DNA of 50,965 nt from Lachnospiraceae bacterium (GTDB lineage Bacteria > Bacillota > Clostridia > Lachnospirales > Lachnospiraceae): NCBI GenBank assembly GCA_017544835.1, contig JAFYDI010000115.1, positions 1 through 50,965 on the forward strand, given 5' to 3'. Positions within the stretch are counted from its first letter, which is position 1, and each line of letters opens with the position of its first letter. Both the position numbers and the translations under genes were made by a program. This document shows, in pieces, positions 8,530 through 16,877 of the stretch. Below the pieces are notes generated by a model. That model made no database searches and was not told the DNA's origin. It was given only the letters and a program-made list of their open reading frames with translations.

Positions 8530-9024
8530 CTATTCTTTCCAATCAAGTCTATGAAGATGTCCTTCGGTTTCCATGCCTTTAAAATTCTGCTGCCTTAAAG
8601 CTTCGTAGAGCACTATGGCTACACTGTTAGACAGATTCAAGGAACGAATCTTTGGAAGCATCGGAATTCTGATGCAGGAATCTTCATGTTCTACAAGTAT
8701 CTCTTCGGGTATTCCCGCAGATTCCTTACCAAACATAATATAATCATCGGGGCCAAATTTCACATCGGTATAGGAATGCTTGGCCTTGGTAGTGGCGTAC
8801 CACACCTTGGCACCGGGATTCTTATTGCAAAAATCCTCGTAATTGATGTATGTAGATACATTCAAGTGCTCCCAGTAGTCCATACCGGCGCGCTTAATGG
8901 ATTTCTCGTCAAGTCTGAAGCCGAGAGGCTCTATAAGATGAAGAGACGTATCCGTCGCAACGCAGGTACGACCGATGTTGCCGGTGTTGGCGGGTATTTC
9001 GGGTTCATGTAGTACTATATGCAT
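8530..9024 (-). CDS. trmL: tRNA (cytidine/uridine-2'-O-)-methyltransferase TrmL
   Basis: SPOUT-class methyltransferase of 164 residues that 2'-O-methylates the wobble nucleotide of tRNA-Leu isoacceptors. Family landmarks are the N-terminal HEPEIPANTGNIGRTC, the central FGKESAGIPEEIL and the knot LNLSNSVAIVLYEALRQQ. Length is typical for the short trefoil-knot dimer without extra RNA-binding domain. Its ATG overlaps the stop of the aminotransferase gene by one base (TAATG), so translation is probably coupled. It is the last gene of the unit and is followed by the terminator at 8492-8525. Confidence 0.92.
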   Translation of the reverse strand: MHIVLHEPEIPANTGNIGRTCVATDTSLHLIEPLGFRLDEKSIKRAGMDYWEHLNVSTYINYEDFCNKNPGAKVWYATTKAKHSYTDVKFGPDDYIMFGKESAGIPEEILVEHEDSCIRIPMLPKIRSLNLSNSVAIVLYEALRQQNFKGMETEGHLHRLDWKE

Positions 9025-10199
9025 TATCTGCCCTGTTCCTTGCGAAGCTTTTCAACAAAGCGTGCAAGTCTTTCCATAGCTATTTTAAGATGGTCCAAAG
9101 AATATGCGTAGGATATACGCAGGAAGCCCTCACCGCAGTCACCGAAAGCGGTTCCGGGTACGGCCGCAACCTTCTCCTCTTCAAGGAATCTTGTGGCAAA
9201 CTCATCGCTGGTCATACCAAATTCCTTGACACAGGGGAATACGTAAAATGCGCCGTAAGGCTCAAAGCAATCAAGTCCCATCTTATTAAACGCATCAAGA
9301 AGGAAACGTCTTCTCTGGTTGTATGCATCACGCATCTTGGCAATATCGTCATCGCCGTTCTTGATAGCCTCTATAGCGGCGTACTGGCTGGTGGTAGGAG
9401 CGCACATAATGCAGAACTGGTGAATCTTGGTCATCTGCGAAATAACTTCTTTGGGACCGCACGCGTAGCCGAGTCTCCAACCGGTCATGGCATATGCTTT
9501 GGAGAAACCATTGATAAGAATGGTGCGCTCCTTCATGCCGGGAAGTGAAGCGATGGATACGTGCTTACCCTTATATGTAAGCTCTGCATAAATTTCATCG
9601 GACATTACAAAAATGTCCTTCTCTACGCAGACCTTGGCAATAGCTACAAGGTCGCTCTCTTCCATAATGGCGCCTGTAGGGTTATTGGGGAAGGGAAGTA
9701 TTAAGACTCTGGTCTTGTCCGTAATGGCATCCCTAAGTTCCTGCTCAGTTAATCTAAACTCGTTCTCAGCCTTAAGCTCAATAATTACGGGCTTACCGCC
9801 TGCAATAATGGTACAAGGCTCGTAGGAAACGTATGAAGGCTGGGGAATAAGTACTTCGTCGCCGGGGTTGAGCATGGCGCGAAGTCCCACATCGATACCC
9901 TCCGAACCGCCTACGGTAATAAGCATTTCGGTAGTGGGGTCGTAGGATACATTGTACTTTCTCTCAAGATATTTGCTAATCTCCTGTCTTAACTGAAGAA
10001 GACCAGAGTTAGAGGTATATATTGTTTTTCCTTTTTCAAGGGAATAGATGCCCTCGTCCCTGATATGCCAGGGTGTGTCAAAGTCAGGCTCGCCCACACC
10101 GAGGGAAATGGCATCTTTCATTTCATGAACTATGTCGAAAAACTTACGAATACCCGAGGGCTTAAGCTTAACGACTTCTTCCGACAGCGGTATTCTCAT
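9024..10199 (-). CDS. PLP-dependent class I/II aminotransferase
   Basis: 391-residue fold-type I aminotransferase, resembling the aspartate/aromatic amino acid (AraT/PatA-like) group. Visible landmarks are the substrate-side GVGEPDFDTP, PFPNNPTGA, DEIYAEL and the PLP-binding Lys234 in NGFSKAYAMTGWRLGY, with the C-terminal Arg in FLRISYA. The exact amino donor cannot be told. Its ATG overlaps by four bases (ATGA) the stop codon of the frame-restored Lrp/AsnC gene just upstream. The one-base overlap with trmL follows downstream. The pairing of an Lrp-type regulator with this aminotransferase suggests amino-acid-responsive control. Confidence 0.92.
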   Translation of the reverse strand: MRIPLSEEVVKLKPSGIRKFFDIVHEMKDAISLGVGEPDFDTPWHIRDEGIYSLEKGKTIYTSNSGLLQLRQEISKYLERKYNVSYDPTTEMLITVGGSEGIDVGLRAMLNPGDEVLIPQPSYVSYEPCTIIAGGKPVIIELKAENEFRLTEQELRDAITDKTRVLILPFPNNPTGAIMEESDLVAIAKVCVEKDIFVMSDEIYAELTYKGKHVSIASLPGMKERTILINGFSKAYAMTGWRLGYACGPKEVISQMTKIHQFCIMCAPTTSQYAAIEAIKNGDDDIAKMRDAYNQRRRFLLDAFNKMGLDCFEPYGAFYVFPCVKEFGMTSDEFATRFLEEEKVAAVPGTAFGDCGEGFLRISYAYSLDHLKIAMERLARFVEKLRKEQGR

Positions 10200-10676
10200 A
10201 ATGTAATAGTCTCCCTTTCATCAACTTTTTTCTGACCGATAATGGTACCGTGGTCTTTGTATTTCTTGAGTACAAAGTGGGTGGAAGTACTGATGACGGT
10301 CTCTAAGGTGGAGCTTGTCCGATACGAAAAGTGATACTTCTTTTAACGTCTTTCCTTCAAGAGAAACCAAAAGGTCAAATCCACCTGAAATAAGATAAAC
10401 TGCATTAACTTCGGGATACTTGTAGATGCGCTCTGCGATATTGTCAAAGCCCTGTCCTCTCTGAGGGGTAACCTTAACTTCGATAAGGGCGCTTACTTTC
10501 TCGATGGAAGTCTTGTCCCAGTCTATAAGAGTATGGTATCCGCAGATGATGCCTTCCTCTTCCATAGCCTTAATTTCATTGGCCACATCAATCTCGGGGT
10601 AGCCTAAAAGTACGGCAAGTTCGCTGATATCTATACGGGAATTCTTCTCAATAACGTTTAAAATCTGTTCTCTCAT
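10196..10676 (-). pseudogene. Lrp/AsnC-family regulator with an apparent frameshift near its C-terminus
   Basis: Lrp/AsnC regulators bind DNA through an N-terminal helix-turn-helix (here about 1-55, ISELAVLLGYPEIDVANEI) and amino acids through a RAM domain (about 65-145). As written, the frame ends at 10221 with a tail starting HLRDRHQYFHPLC that fits no Lrp. Shifting frame at about 10309-10313 restores the canonical end TLETVISTSTHFVLKKYKDH, then GTIIGQKKVD, and ends at 10196, overlapping the aminotransferase ATG as ATGA. The change looks like loss of one TC unit from CTCTCC. It could be a sequencing or assembly error, a recent mutation or, less likely, programmed frameshifting. AAAGGAG precedes the ATG. 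As written it would encode 151 residues. Confidence 0.85.
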
Positions 10677-10688
10677 ATTAAGTCTCCT

Positions 10689-11672
10689 TTAGATTACTTT
10701 ATAAAGTTCGTCCGTCTTGGCAGGCTCTAAGAATCTGCGCATTTCTCCGTTTATAAGTACCCTGTCGTTATTGTCGGTACACTTGCCTATAATTGTGGCC
10801 TCTATGCCGGCGGCCTGTAAATCCATTACAAGGCGGTTGCCGTCTTCGGCGGTCATAAGCATGCTGCCTCCCGACATAAGCTCGTAAGGGTTAATGTCAA
10901 AGAAATTGCAAATCTCAACAGTCTCCTGCTTAACGGGTATCTTTCTTAAGTCTATCAAAAGTCCAACGCCAGAGCTTTCTGCAAGTTCCCAAAGGGCTCC
11001 GAATACACCGCCCTCGGTAACATCATGCATCGCAGTCACGCCGGACTTAACGGCGGGTGCGGCCTCAGGTACCACAGATAGAAACTTATCAAAGTTCTTG
11101 CTGTCGTATATAAGTTTCGGCGGAAATTTTTTTAAAAGCTCCGCTTCTTTTTCTTTGGCTAATATGGAAGTGCCTTCTAAGCCTATCCATTTGGTGATTA
11201 CCACATCGTTGCCGGGCTTGGCGCCTCCGGTCTTAACGAATGCTTCCTCCTTAACCTTTCCGACTGCCGTCAGCGAAAGAACAGGCTTCGTCACACCTTT
11301 GGTAATCTCGGTATGTCCGCCCATTATCTGTATATTTAAAGCCTTACAGGATTCATCCAAATCCTTCATGATGGCCTTTATATCTTCTTCTTCGGTATTA
11401 ATCGGCAGAAGTGCCGTAACTAGAATTCCTATGGGAGTTGCGCCGCTTGATGCAAGATCGTTAACCGCAACATTTACTGCGTAAAGACCGATGTCCTCCG
11501 AAGTCCCGGTAATCGGGTCGGTGGAAAGCACCATAACTTCATCGTCCTCTAATTTAACGCAAGCGCAGTCTTCCCCAACACCTGCTCCGATGAGGACCTC
11601 ACTGCGCTTACTGCCTGTTTTCTTAAGTATGGACCGTTTAAGGACGTTTTCCGGTACTTTACCTATCTTCAC
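10689..11672 (-). CDS. AIR-synthase-related (HypE/PurM-like) protein
   Basis: 327-residue ATP-binding protein of the PurM/HypE/ThiL/SelD fold, from the GTG at 11672. GGGAG lies 8 nt upstream. The longer open frame would need a TTG at 11735 and would overlap the small gene upstream. Landmarks are GAGVGEDCACVKL, the metal/nucleotide segment STDPITGTSEDIGLYAVNV, NDLASSGATPIG and MHDVTEGGVFGAL. It lacks the PR(I/V)C tail whose terminal Cys is needed by true HypE, and no other hyp genes are nearby, so a hydrogenase role is not supported. It is co-oriented with, and probably co-transcribed with, the Lrp regulator and aminotransferase, which hints at amino-acid-linked metabolism. Its substrate is unknown. 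Confidence 0.85.
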   Translation of the reverse strand: MKIGKVPENVLKRSILKKTGSKRSEVLIGAGVGEDCACVKLEDDEVMVLSTDPITGTSEDIGLYAVNVAVNDLASSGATPIGILVTALLPINTEEEDIKAIMKDLDESCKALNIQIMGGHTEITKGVTKPVLSLTAVGKVKEEAFVKTGGAKPGNDVVITKWIGLEGTSILAKEKEAELLKKFPPKLIYDSKNFDKFLSVVPEAAPAVKSGVTAMHDVTEGGVFGALWELAESSGVGLLIDLRKIPVKQETVEICNFFDINPYELMSGGSMLMTAEDGNRLVMDLQAAGIEATIIGKCTDNNDRVLINGEMRRFLEPAKTDELYKVI

Positions 11673-11695
11673 GCTTTTACTCCCGTTTCGTTGTC

Positions 11696-11800
11696 TTAGA
11701 TAAAATAAGATGTTACAATTGGAATGACCATACAAAGTACTAAAATCGCGACAAGTACTATGGTGAAGATACGTCTGTTTTTCCTGTTAAAAAAATTCAT
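11696..11800 (-). CDS. 34-residue single-span membrane microprotein
   Basis: A short frame encodes MNFFNRKNRRIFTIVLVAIL followed by VLCMVIPIVTSYFI. It has a basic N-terminus (positions 6-10) and one hydrophobic segment (about 11-34), so it should insert N-in/C-out. AAAGGA is placed 10 nt before the ATG. The stop lies 23 nt before the GTG of the HypE-like gene, leaving just enough room for that gene's GGGAG, so the two are probably co-transcribed. The pattern is reminiscent of short stress or envelope microproteins such as Prli42, but this is only similarity of shape. No function can be assigned. Confidence 0.7.
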   Translation of the reverse strand: MNFFNRKNRRIFTIVLVAILVLCMVIPIVTSYFI

Positions 11801-11846
11801 AATACTATTCCTTTAAATACATTTCTAATGGAGAAAATTATAGTCT

Positions 11847-12458
11847 ATGTATTGGAAAATTGCAAGTTTACTGATGTTCGCAATATTCGGAGCCTGGACC
11901 TGGTACGAATCTAAATCCAGAGCCCGTAAGATGCAAAAAAAAGAAGACGATTTCTGGGAACGTGAACTTTTGGCCGATTCCGTAAGACGTAAGCCCATTG
12001 ACGGGTTGAAATATGTTAAGATTCCCGACGACCTTCCGACCGAACTGCTTAGCGACGTACCCGAAATGGAGAGTATCCTTGCCACCATTGACGGTCTTCG
12101 CAAGGATAAGATTCTTAATCTTACCGGCTACACCAATACCGATTTGAAGATGGAATACGGTGCCGCCAACCTTACGGATTTGTCTCGCTTTGACGGTAAT
12201 TTTACAACTCTTATCACTACATTTCAAAAGTGGGCAGACCTTCTTTTGGATGCGGGATATGAGGCGGAAGCTGTATCACTTATGGAATTTATCGTCGATA
12301 ACGGCGGCGATATCGGTAAGACTTACAGACTTCTCGGTCGTCACTATATTGACGCGGGAGAGCCTTCCAAATTGGACGTTCTTATAGAGCGTGCGCGTAA
12401 GCTTAAATCGCTTAACACGCCTTACATAGTTGAGTCCATCGAGGCTTTGAAGCCCTGA
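11847..12458 (+). CDS. Membrane-anchored hypothetical protein, alpha-helical repeat-like
   Basis: 203 residues; I do not recognise a named family. An N-terminal hydrophobic segment (about 4-20, IASLLMFAIFGAWTWYE) is followed by a basic stretch and a soluble domain. The second half looks like a helical hairpin repeat, TPR/SEL1-like: FQKWADLLLDAGYEAEAVSL, then TYRLLGRHYIDAGEPSKLDV and a third helix pair. This suggests protein-protein interaction at the membrane. It starts 46 nt from the divergent microprotein gene. Codon use is like its neighbours. The next gene has its own -10 element, so it may be monocistronic. Confidence 0.75.
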   Translation: MYWKIASLLMFAIFGAWTWYESKSRARKMQKKEDDFWERELLADSVRRKPIDGLKYVKIPDDLPTELLSDVPEMESILATIDGLRKDKILNLTGYTNTDLKMEYGAANLTDLSRFDGNFTTLITTFQKWADLLLDAGYEAEAVSLMEFIVDNGGDIGKTYRLLGRHYIDAGEPSKLDVLIERARKLKSLNTPYIVESIEALKP

Positions 12459-12487
12459 TTTTTCTTTTATTATTATCTCAAATATCT

Positions 12488-12493
12488 TATAAT
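12488..12493 (+). promoter_or_regulatory. -10 element before the MFS transporter
   Basis: Perfect TATAAT at 12488-12493, about 74 nt before the MFS start. The -35 region (TTTTAT at 12465-12470, 17 nt away) is weak, so the promoter may need an activator. GGAGG at about 12557 is the ribosome binding site. Confidence 0.45.
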
Positions 12494-12566
12494 CAGTATA
12501 TAGATATATGCATTGGGGAACGCGGCATAGTCCCGTACTCCGCATTAAATTATCGGAGGTTACAAC

Positions 12567-13979
12567 ATGAAACTCAACAAAAAACGTACCTGCCTTATCG
12601 GCTTTGCCTTCTTCGGCATTCTGCTCCTGTGGCAGGTATACGACTCTTGGTGTCCCACCTTTTTAACCGATATTTTTGCTCGCAGGATGTACGGAATGTC
12701 TTCTGCTGAGTTAAAGGCGAGTGACCCCTCCACCATTTTGAATGTTCAGTGGATAGTCGGAATTATTATGGCGTGTGACAATCTTGCGGCGCTCATTCTT
12801 TTACCCATATTCGGTAATCTGTCTGATAAGACCAAGAGCCCTATCGGCAAAAGAATGCCTTACATCCTTACGGGTACCTTCGTTGCAGCTGTGGCATTTC
12901 CTTTTATCCCTCTTTTCTTCCATAAGAATAACATCGTTGGCATGGTAATCATGATGGCTATCGTGCTTATGTTCATGATGATGTATCGTAACCCCGCGGT
13001 TGCGCTCATGCCCGATATCACGCCCAAGCCTTTAAGAGCTAAAGCTAACGGTATCATCAATATCATGGGTTACCTCGGCGGTGCGGCTGCTACGGTTCTC
13101 GGAATCTTCTTAAAGCTTTCCGACTACATCAACGCTTCCGATGAAGCCAGAAAAGTATGGACTATCGAAATTCCTTTCCTGATTGCTTCCGTGCTCATGG
13201 TGATTTCCGCTCTTGTTCTTTTCTTTACCATTAAGGAGAATAAGCTTGCTGAAGAGTTAAAGCCTGAAATGGAAGAAGGCGAGCGCCTGGCTGCTATCGA
13301 AACTCCCGTCGACGATGACAAGCCTATGTCCGCTGCCAACAAGAAGATGCTTCTTGCAATCCTCGGCGCTGAGTTCTTATGGTTCATGGCAGATAACGCT
13401 ATCGGAACATACATCGGTAACTACGTAATTTATTACTTACAGTCTTCATCCAGCAAGACCATGATTCTTACAATCCTTGGCGGTCTCGCATCTGTAATCG
13501 GTTTCGCAACTGCAGGCTCAATCGCTGATAAGATTGGTCGTAAGTGGACCATTTCCATCGGTCTTGGTGTTACGGTTCTTGGCTATATCGTAATGCTCTT
13601 TGCTAAGCCTACAGGCGTTGTAGTAGGTGCTAACGGTGAGTTCACCTTCCCCGTAATCCTCTTTGTAGTATGGGCTATCAAGGGTTATGGTATGGCACTC
13701 GTACATAACTGTTCCTTCCCGATGGTTGTGGAACTTTGTTCCTCTGCCAAAATCGGCAAGTTCACGGGTTACTACTACGCAGCAAGCATGTCGGCTCAGA
13801 CCGTTACACCTATCCTTTTGGGCCTTGTATTCATGGCATCAAGCGCATGGGGCGTGCTTCCCATCTATGCAGGCATCCTGATGGTATTAAGCTTTACAGT
13901 ATTTACCGCACTTGTTAAGAACATTAAGGCTAGTAAAGTTTCCAACGCTAAGGGACTTGAAGCTTTGGGCGATGACTAA
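12567..13979 (+). CDS. MFS transporter, GPH/SLC45-like sugar or cation symporter
   Basis: 470-residue polytopic protein with about 12 membrane segments. The MFS motif A-like loop GNLSDKTKSPIGKRMPYI after the second helix, and GSIADKIGRKWTISIG in the second half, are characteristic of the glycoside-pentoside-hexuronide / MFS_2 group. The long cytoplasmic linker (about 225-255, KENKLAEELKPEMEEGERL) between halves is normal. Substrate cannot be assigned; glycoside or disaccharide uptake is a reasonable inference given the sugar-catabolic genes elsewhere in the window. A strong GGAGG site precedes the ATG, and a good intrinsic terminator follows at 13998, so the gene is probably its own transcription unit. 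Confidence 0.88.
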   Translation: MKLNKKRTCLIGFAFFGILLLWQVYDSWCPTFLTDIFARRMYGMSSAELKASDPSTILNVQWIVGIIMACDNLAALILLPIFGNLSDKTKSPIGKRMPYILTGTFVAAVAFPFIPLFFHKNNIVGMVIMMAIVLMFMMMYRNPAVALMPDITPKPLRAKANGIINIMGYLGGAAATVLGIFLKLSDYINASDEARKVWTIEIPFLIASVLMVISALVLFFTIKENKLAEELKPEMEEGERLAAIETPVDDDKPMSAANKKMLLAILGAEFLWFMADNAIGTYIGNYVIYYLQSSSSKTMILTILGGLASVIGFATAGSIADKIGRKWTISIGLGVTVLGYIVMLFAKPTGVVVGANGEFTFPVILFVVWAIKGYGMALVHNCSFPMVVELCSSAKIGKFTGYYYAASMSAQTVTPILLGLVFMASSAWGVLPIYAGILMVLSFTVFTALVKNIKASKVSNAKGLEALGDD

Positions 13980-13997
13980 GTTATAAAGAAACTATTG

Positions 13998-14036
13998 CGG
14001 CACTCCTCAGTGAATTGAGGGGTGCCGTTTTAATTT
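13998..14036 (+). terminator. Intrinsic terminator after the MFS gene
   Basis: Arms CGGCACTCCTCA (13998-14009) and TGAGGGGTGCCG (14016-14027) pair over 12 bp with one G-U wobble, followed by TTTTAATTT. Confidence 0.88.
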
Positions 14037-14102
14037 GCAAAAAGACCGGTTTGGTATTATCGTACTTTTATAGACTTATATAGATAGCAGGGGAGATTAT
14101 CT

Positions 14103-15515
14103 ATGAGTATTGAAGAAGAAGTTCATGGTATAGTTGCTGCACAACGGGCTTTTTTCAAAACAGGTAAAACGCTTGATGTGAAGTTTAGGATAGCGCAGTT
14201 GAAAGCTTTAAAGGCTTCGGTTTTGACGCATGAAGCTGATATGGTCGATGCGCTTCATAAAGATCTTGGAAGGCATTCGGTGGAAGCTTTCTTTTGCGAT
14301 GTGGGCTCTGTGATACTGGAGATTAACGAGGCCATTCGTGGGGTGAAACGCTGGAGTCGTACGGAAGTTCATTTCAGCGGGCTTGTGTGCTTCCCAAGTA
14401 TATTTACGCGTGTCTATAAGATGCCTTATGGTGTGTCGCTGATTATAAGCCCTTTTAACTTTCCTTATGTACTTTCGCTCGGAGTATTGACCGCTGCTAT
14501 CGCGGGCGGTAATACAGCTGTGATTAAGGCAAGTTCCAAAGCTCCGAATTGTACGAAGGTTTTGATGGATATAGTCGCGGATGCTTTCCCGCCTGAGTAT
14601 ATTACTGTGCTTGGTGGCGGGCACGATGTGGCAGACTGCTGCCTTAATGAGCGCTTTGATAAAATTTTCTACACCGGCTCTACCAATGTGGGCAAGCATG
14701 TTCTTGAATGCGCTTCTAAGAACCTTACTCCTGTGGCTTTGGAGCTTGGTGGCGAGACCGGTAACTGGTGCATTGTTCGAAAGGATGCAGATATAAGGGA
14801 CGCGGCTCACAAGATTGCTTTCTTTAAGATTGTGAATAGCGGACAAGTATGCGTAAATATCAATCAAGTGGCTGTTGCGCGTGAAATCGCTGATGAATTT
14901 GTATCGGCTGTAAAAGAAGAAATAATCCGTCAGATAGGCGAACGCAGCTGTGTGAACCCCGAGTACGCTTGTCTCATAAGCGACTCCGCATACAAGAAAT
15001 GTGCTGAAGAGGCAGAACTCTACCGCGAACGTATAGTCTTTGGTGGAGAAGGCTGTCCCGAGACTCGGAAATACTCGCCTACAATAATCTATCCTGTAGA
15101 TATTAATGAGCCTATTGTCATGCACGAGTTATTCTGTCCCTTGCTCCCCATCGTTCCTTTCGATGATGACAAGATTGATGAGCTGCTTGAAACTATCGAA
15201 TCTCGCGAACACGGATTATCTCTCTATATCTTCACCAAGAACGTTCGCTGGGCGAAACGTGCCATGAGTCACCTACAGTTTGGTGGAGGCTGCATCAACG
15301 AAATCCTCTTACAGCTTGTCGTCAAAGGAGCTCCCTTCAACGGCACCGGTCACTCCGGCATGGGCGCCTACCACGGCGAATGGGGCTTCAGAGAATTTAC
15401 ACATCCCTCAACGGTGTTAGTAGGCTCAAGGCACTTTAATCTGAGGCTGCGGGAGCATCCTTATGAAGGAAGCACGATTAATAAGTATAAGTTTTTTAAG
15501 TTTATGGAGAAATAA
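14103..15515 (+). CDS. Class 3-type NAD(P)-dependent aldehyde dehydrogenase
   Basis: 470-residue aldehyde dehydrogenase of the short ALDH3-like group. The catalytic Glu214 is in LELGGETG and the nucleophile Cys250 in SGQVCVNIN. The cofactor segment PFNFPYVLSLG and the C-terminal SGMGAYHGEWGFREFTHPS are diagnostic for ALDH3/YwdH-like enzymes. The residues after the Cys (VNINQVAV) differ from the usual VAPDYVL, so substrate preference may differ. Cytosolic, no signal peptide; likely oxidises or reduces fermentation aldehydes. GGGGAG precedes the ATG. Base composition changes inside the gene: the first two thirds are T/G-rich, while about 15100-15410 is C-rich like the rest of the window. Confidence 0.93.
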   Translation: MSIEEEVHGIVAAQRAFFKTGKTLDVKFRIAQLKALKASVLTHEADMVDALHKDLGRHSVEAFFCDVGSVILEINEAIRGVKRWSRTEVHFSGLVCFPSIFTRVYKMPYGVSLIISPFNFPYVLSLGVLTAAIAGGNTAVIKASSKAPNCTKVLMDIVADAFPPEYITVLGGGHDVADCCLNERFDKIFYTGSTNVGKHVLECASKNLTPVALELGGETGNWCIVRKDADIRDAAHKIAFFKIVNSGQVCVNINQVAVAREIADEFVSAVKEEIIRQIGERSCVNPEYACLISDSAYKKCAEEAELYRERIVFGGEGCPETRKYSPTIIYPVDINEPIVMHELFCPLLPIVPFDDDKIDELLETIESREHGLSLYIFTKNVRWAKRAMSHLQFGGGCINEILLQLVVKGAPFNGTGHSGMGAYHGEWGFREFTHPSTVLVGSRHFNLRLREHPYEGSTINKYKFFKFMEK

Positions 15516-15519
15516 AACC

Positions 15520-15543
15520 GGGCTCGGCTATTAAGCCGGGCCC
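15520..15543. terminator. Terminator between ALDH and the exonuclease gene
   Basis: Arms GGGCTCGGCT (15520-15529) and AGCCGGGCCC (15534-15543) form a 10-bp stem with one wobble and a 4-nt loop. The T-run is better on the minus strand (TTTTATTT), so it chiefly ends the minus-strand operon; it may also stop the ALDH transcript. Confidence 0.82.
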
Positions 15544-15546
15544 TTA

Positions 15547-16245
15547 CTATTTGCCATACTTTGCCATCAATTTATCTATATACCTCGACGCCTCATTCCT
15601 GGTTAACTTTTCAAGTTCATAAGGACAATCGACGTGATACATTTCTATCAGTCGCTTTAACTTCTCAATCTGGAAAGGTCTGATGGGACTCTCCCTCTTA
15701 ATCTGATATATGAGTTTCTTCGGCTCAAAGGACTCTGGATACTTAGCCTCAAAATCCTTCTTCAGGCACTGAAATAACTGAGATGTCGCAAGCGCGTCGT
15801 TGTATGCGCGGTGAGCTTGAAGCGGTATACCGTAGTGCTCACACATGGCGGTAAGTCGCTTGCTGTCGAGTTCGGGATGGCAGGCGCGGGAGATTTTGAG
15901 AGTGTCGACACCTTCTTTTTCAAAAGTGAGTCCCAGATTCACGGCGGCATGCTTCACAAAAGAAAAATCAAACATGATGCGGTGGCCCACTAAGGGTAAG
16001 TCTTCGCAGAATTCAATAAGGCGCGGTATCACTTCTGCTGCCCCTGGGGCGTTGCATACGTCTGCTTCGGTGATGCCGGTAAGCTCGATGGTTTTTTCTT
16101 CGAGTTTTCGACAGGGACACAAAAATTCGGAGAAGTTATCCACAACTTCCCCGTTTATAACCTTTACGGCCCCGATTTCTATTATTCTGTCAAGCTTGGG
16201 GCTTAAGCCCGTGGTCTCTAAATCAAGTGATACGTATGAGTTCAT
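15547..16245 (-). CDS. DnaQ-like DEDDh 3'-5' exonuclease
   Basis: 232-residue exonuclease of the DNA polymerase III epsilon/PolC-exonuclease superfamily. Exo I is SLDLETTGLSP with the Asp and Glu metal ligands, Exo II includes GHRIMFDFSFVKHA, and Exo IIIe is HRAYNDALAT (DEDDh type). The C-terminal 60 residues (KRLIEMYHVDCPYELEKL) are an extra domain that may bind DNA or partners. Stand-alone proteins of this kind take part in DNA repair or RNA/oligonucleotide trimming; the exact substrate is unknown. Its ATG overlaps the nth stop by four bases (ATGA), so translation is coupled with endonuclease III, supporting a repair role. Confidence 0.9.
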   Translation of the reverse strand: MNSYVSLDLETTGLSPKLDRIIEIGAVKVINGEVVDNFSEFLCPCRKLEEKTIELTGITEADVCNAPGAAEVIPRLIEFCEDLPLVGHRIMFDFSFVKHAAVNLGLTFEKEGVDTLKISRACHPELDSKRLTAMCEHYGIPLQAHRAYNDALATSQLFQCLKKDFEAKYPESFEPKKLIYQIKRESPIRPFQIEKLKRLIEMYHVDCPYELEKLTRNEASRYIDKLMAKYGK

Positions 16246-16877
16246 GCTTCCTTCTTAAATGTGGGACAGATGTCTTTAAGATAACATTCCGAGCATTTAG
16301 GCCTCGGTGCCTTGCAAATGGTTCGACCGAGCGCAATAAACCAGTGATTGATGTACAGCCAATAGTCGCGGTCCACTACTTTCATAAGGTCGAACTCGGC
16401 TTTAACCAGGTCGGAAGTATCAACTAAGCCAAGCTTATTGGATATGCGTAAGACGTGGGTATCCACTACTACCGACGGCTCCCTGAATATGTTGCCGCGA
16501 ATAACATTGGCGGTCTTACGACCTACTCCGGGAAGGCTTGTAAGTGACTCAATATCGGAAGGCACTTCGCCGCCGAAACGGTCACATAGCGCGCGGGAGC
16601 AGCCGATAATGTTCTTGGCTTTATTATGATAAAAGCCCACGGAATGGATGATATCCTCAAGTTCAAGCAAGTCTGCGGAAGCAAGCGCCGCTACGGTCGG
16701 ATATCTCTTAAACAATACCTTGGTGACTTCATTAACTCTCGCATCGGTGCACTGGGCGCTCATGATGGTGGCAACAAGAAGCTGCCACGCATCATCGTGA
16801 TTAAGGTAACAGGTCAAATCACGCCCATATTCTCGCTCCATGCGATCAAAGATTTCTTGTATATATTTCTTCATCAT
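16242..16877 (-). CDS. nth: Endonuclease III
   Basis: Base-excision repair DNA glycosylase/AP lyase for oxidised pyrimidines, 211 residues, normal length. The helix-hairpin-helix LPGVGRKTANVI contains the catalytic Lys and is followed by VVDTHVLRIS with the catalytic Asp. Four cysteines near the C-terminus, CKAPRPKCSECYLKDIC (C-x6-C-x2-C-x5-C), ligate the [4Fe-4S] cluster. The start overlaps the last base of the beta-glucosidase stop (TAATG) and its stop overlaps the exonuclease start, so all three are translationally coupled. Placing a repair pair after sugar genes is unusual in function but tight in layout. Confidence 0.96.
   Translation of the reverse strand: MMKKYIQEIFDRMEREYGRDLTCYLNHDDAWQLLVATIMSAQCTDARVNEVTKVLFKRYPTVAALASADLLELEDIIHSVGFYHNKAKNIIGCSRALCDRFGGEVPSDIESLTSLPGVGRKTANVIRGNIFREPSVVVDTHVLRISNKLGLVDTSDLVKAEFDLMKVVDRDYWLYINHWFIALGRTICKAPRPKCSECYLKDICPTFKKEA

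Noticed and set aside
10689..11735. Longer start (TTG at 11735) for the HypE-like protein
   Set aside because: It overlaps the microprotein gene, adds residues with no counterpart in the family, and a GTG with GGGAG at 11672 fits better.
14208..15125. 305-residue minus-strand frame opposite the ALDH gene
   Set aside because: It is antisense to a well-supported aldehyde dehydrogenase, has no ribosome site or recognisable domain, and arises from codon bias on the other strand.
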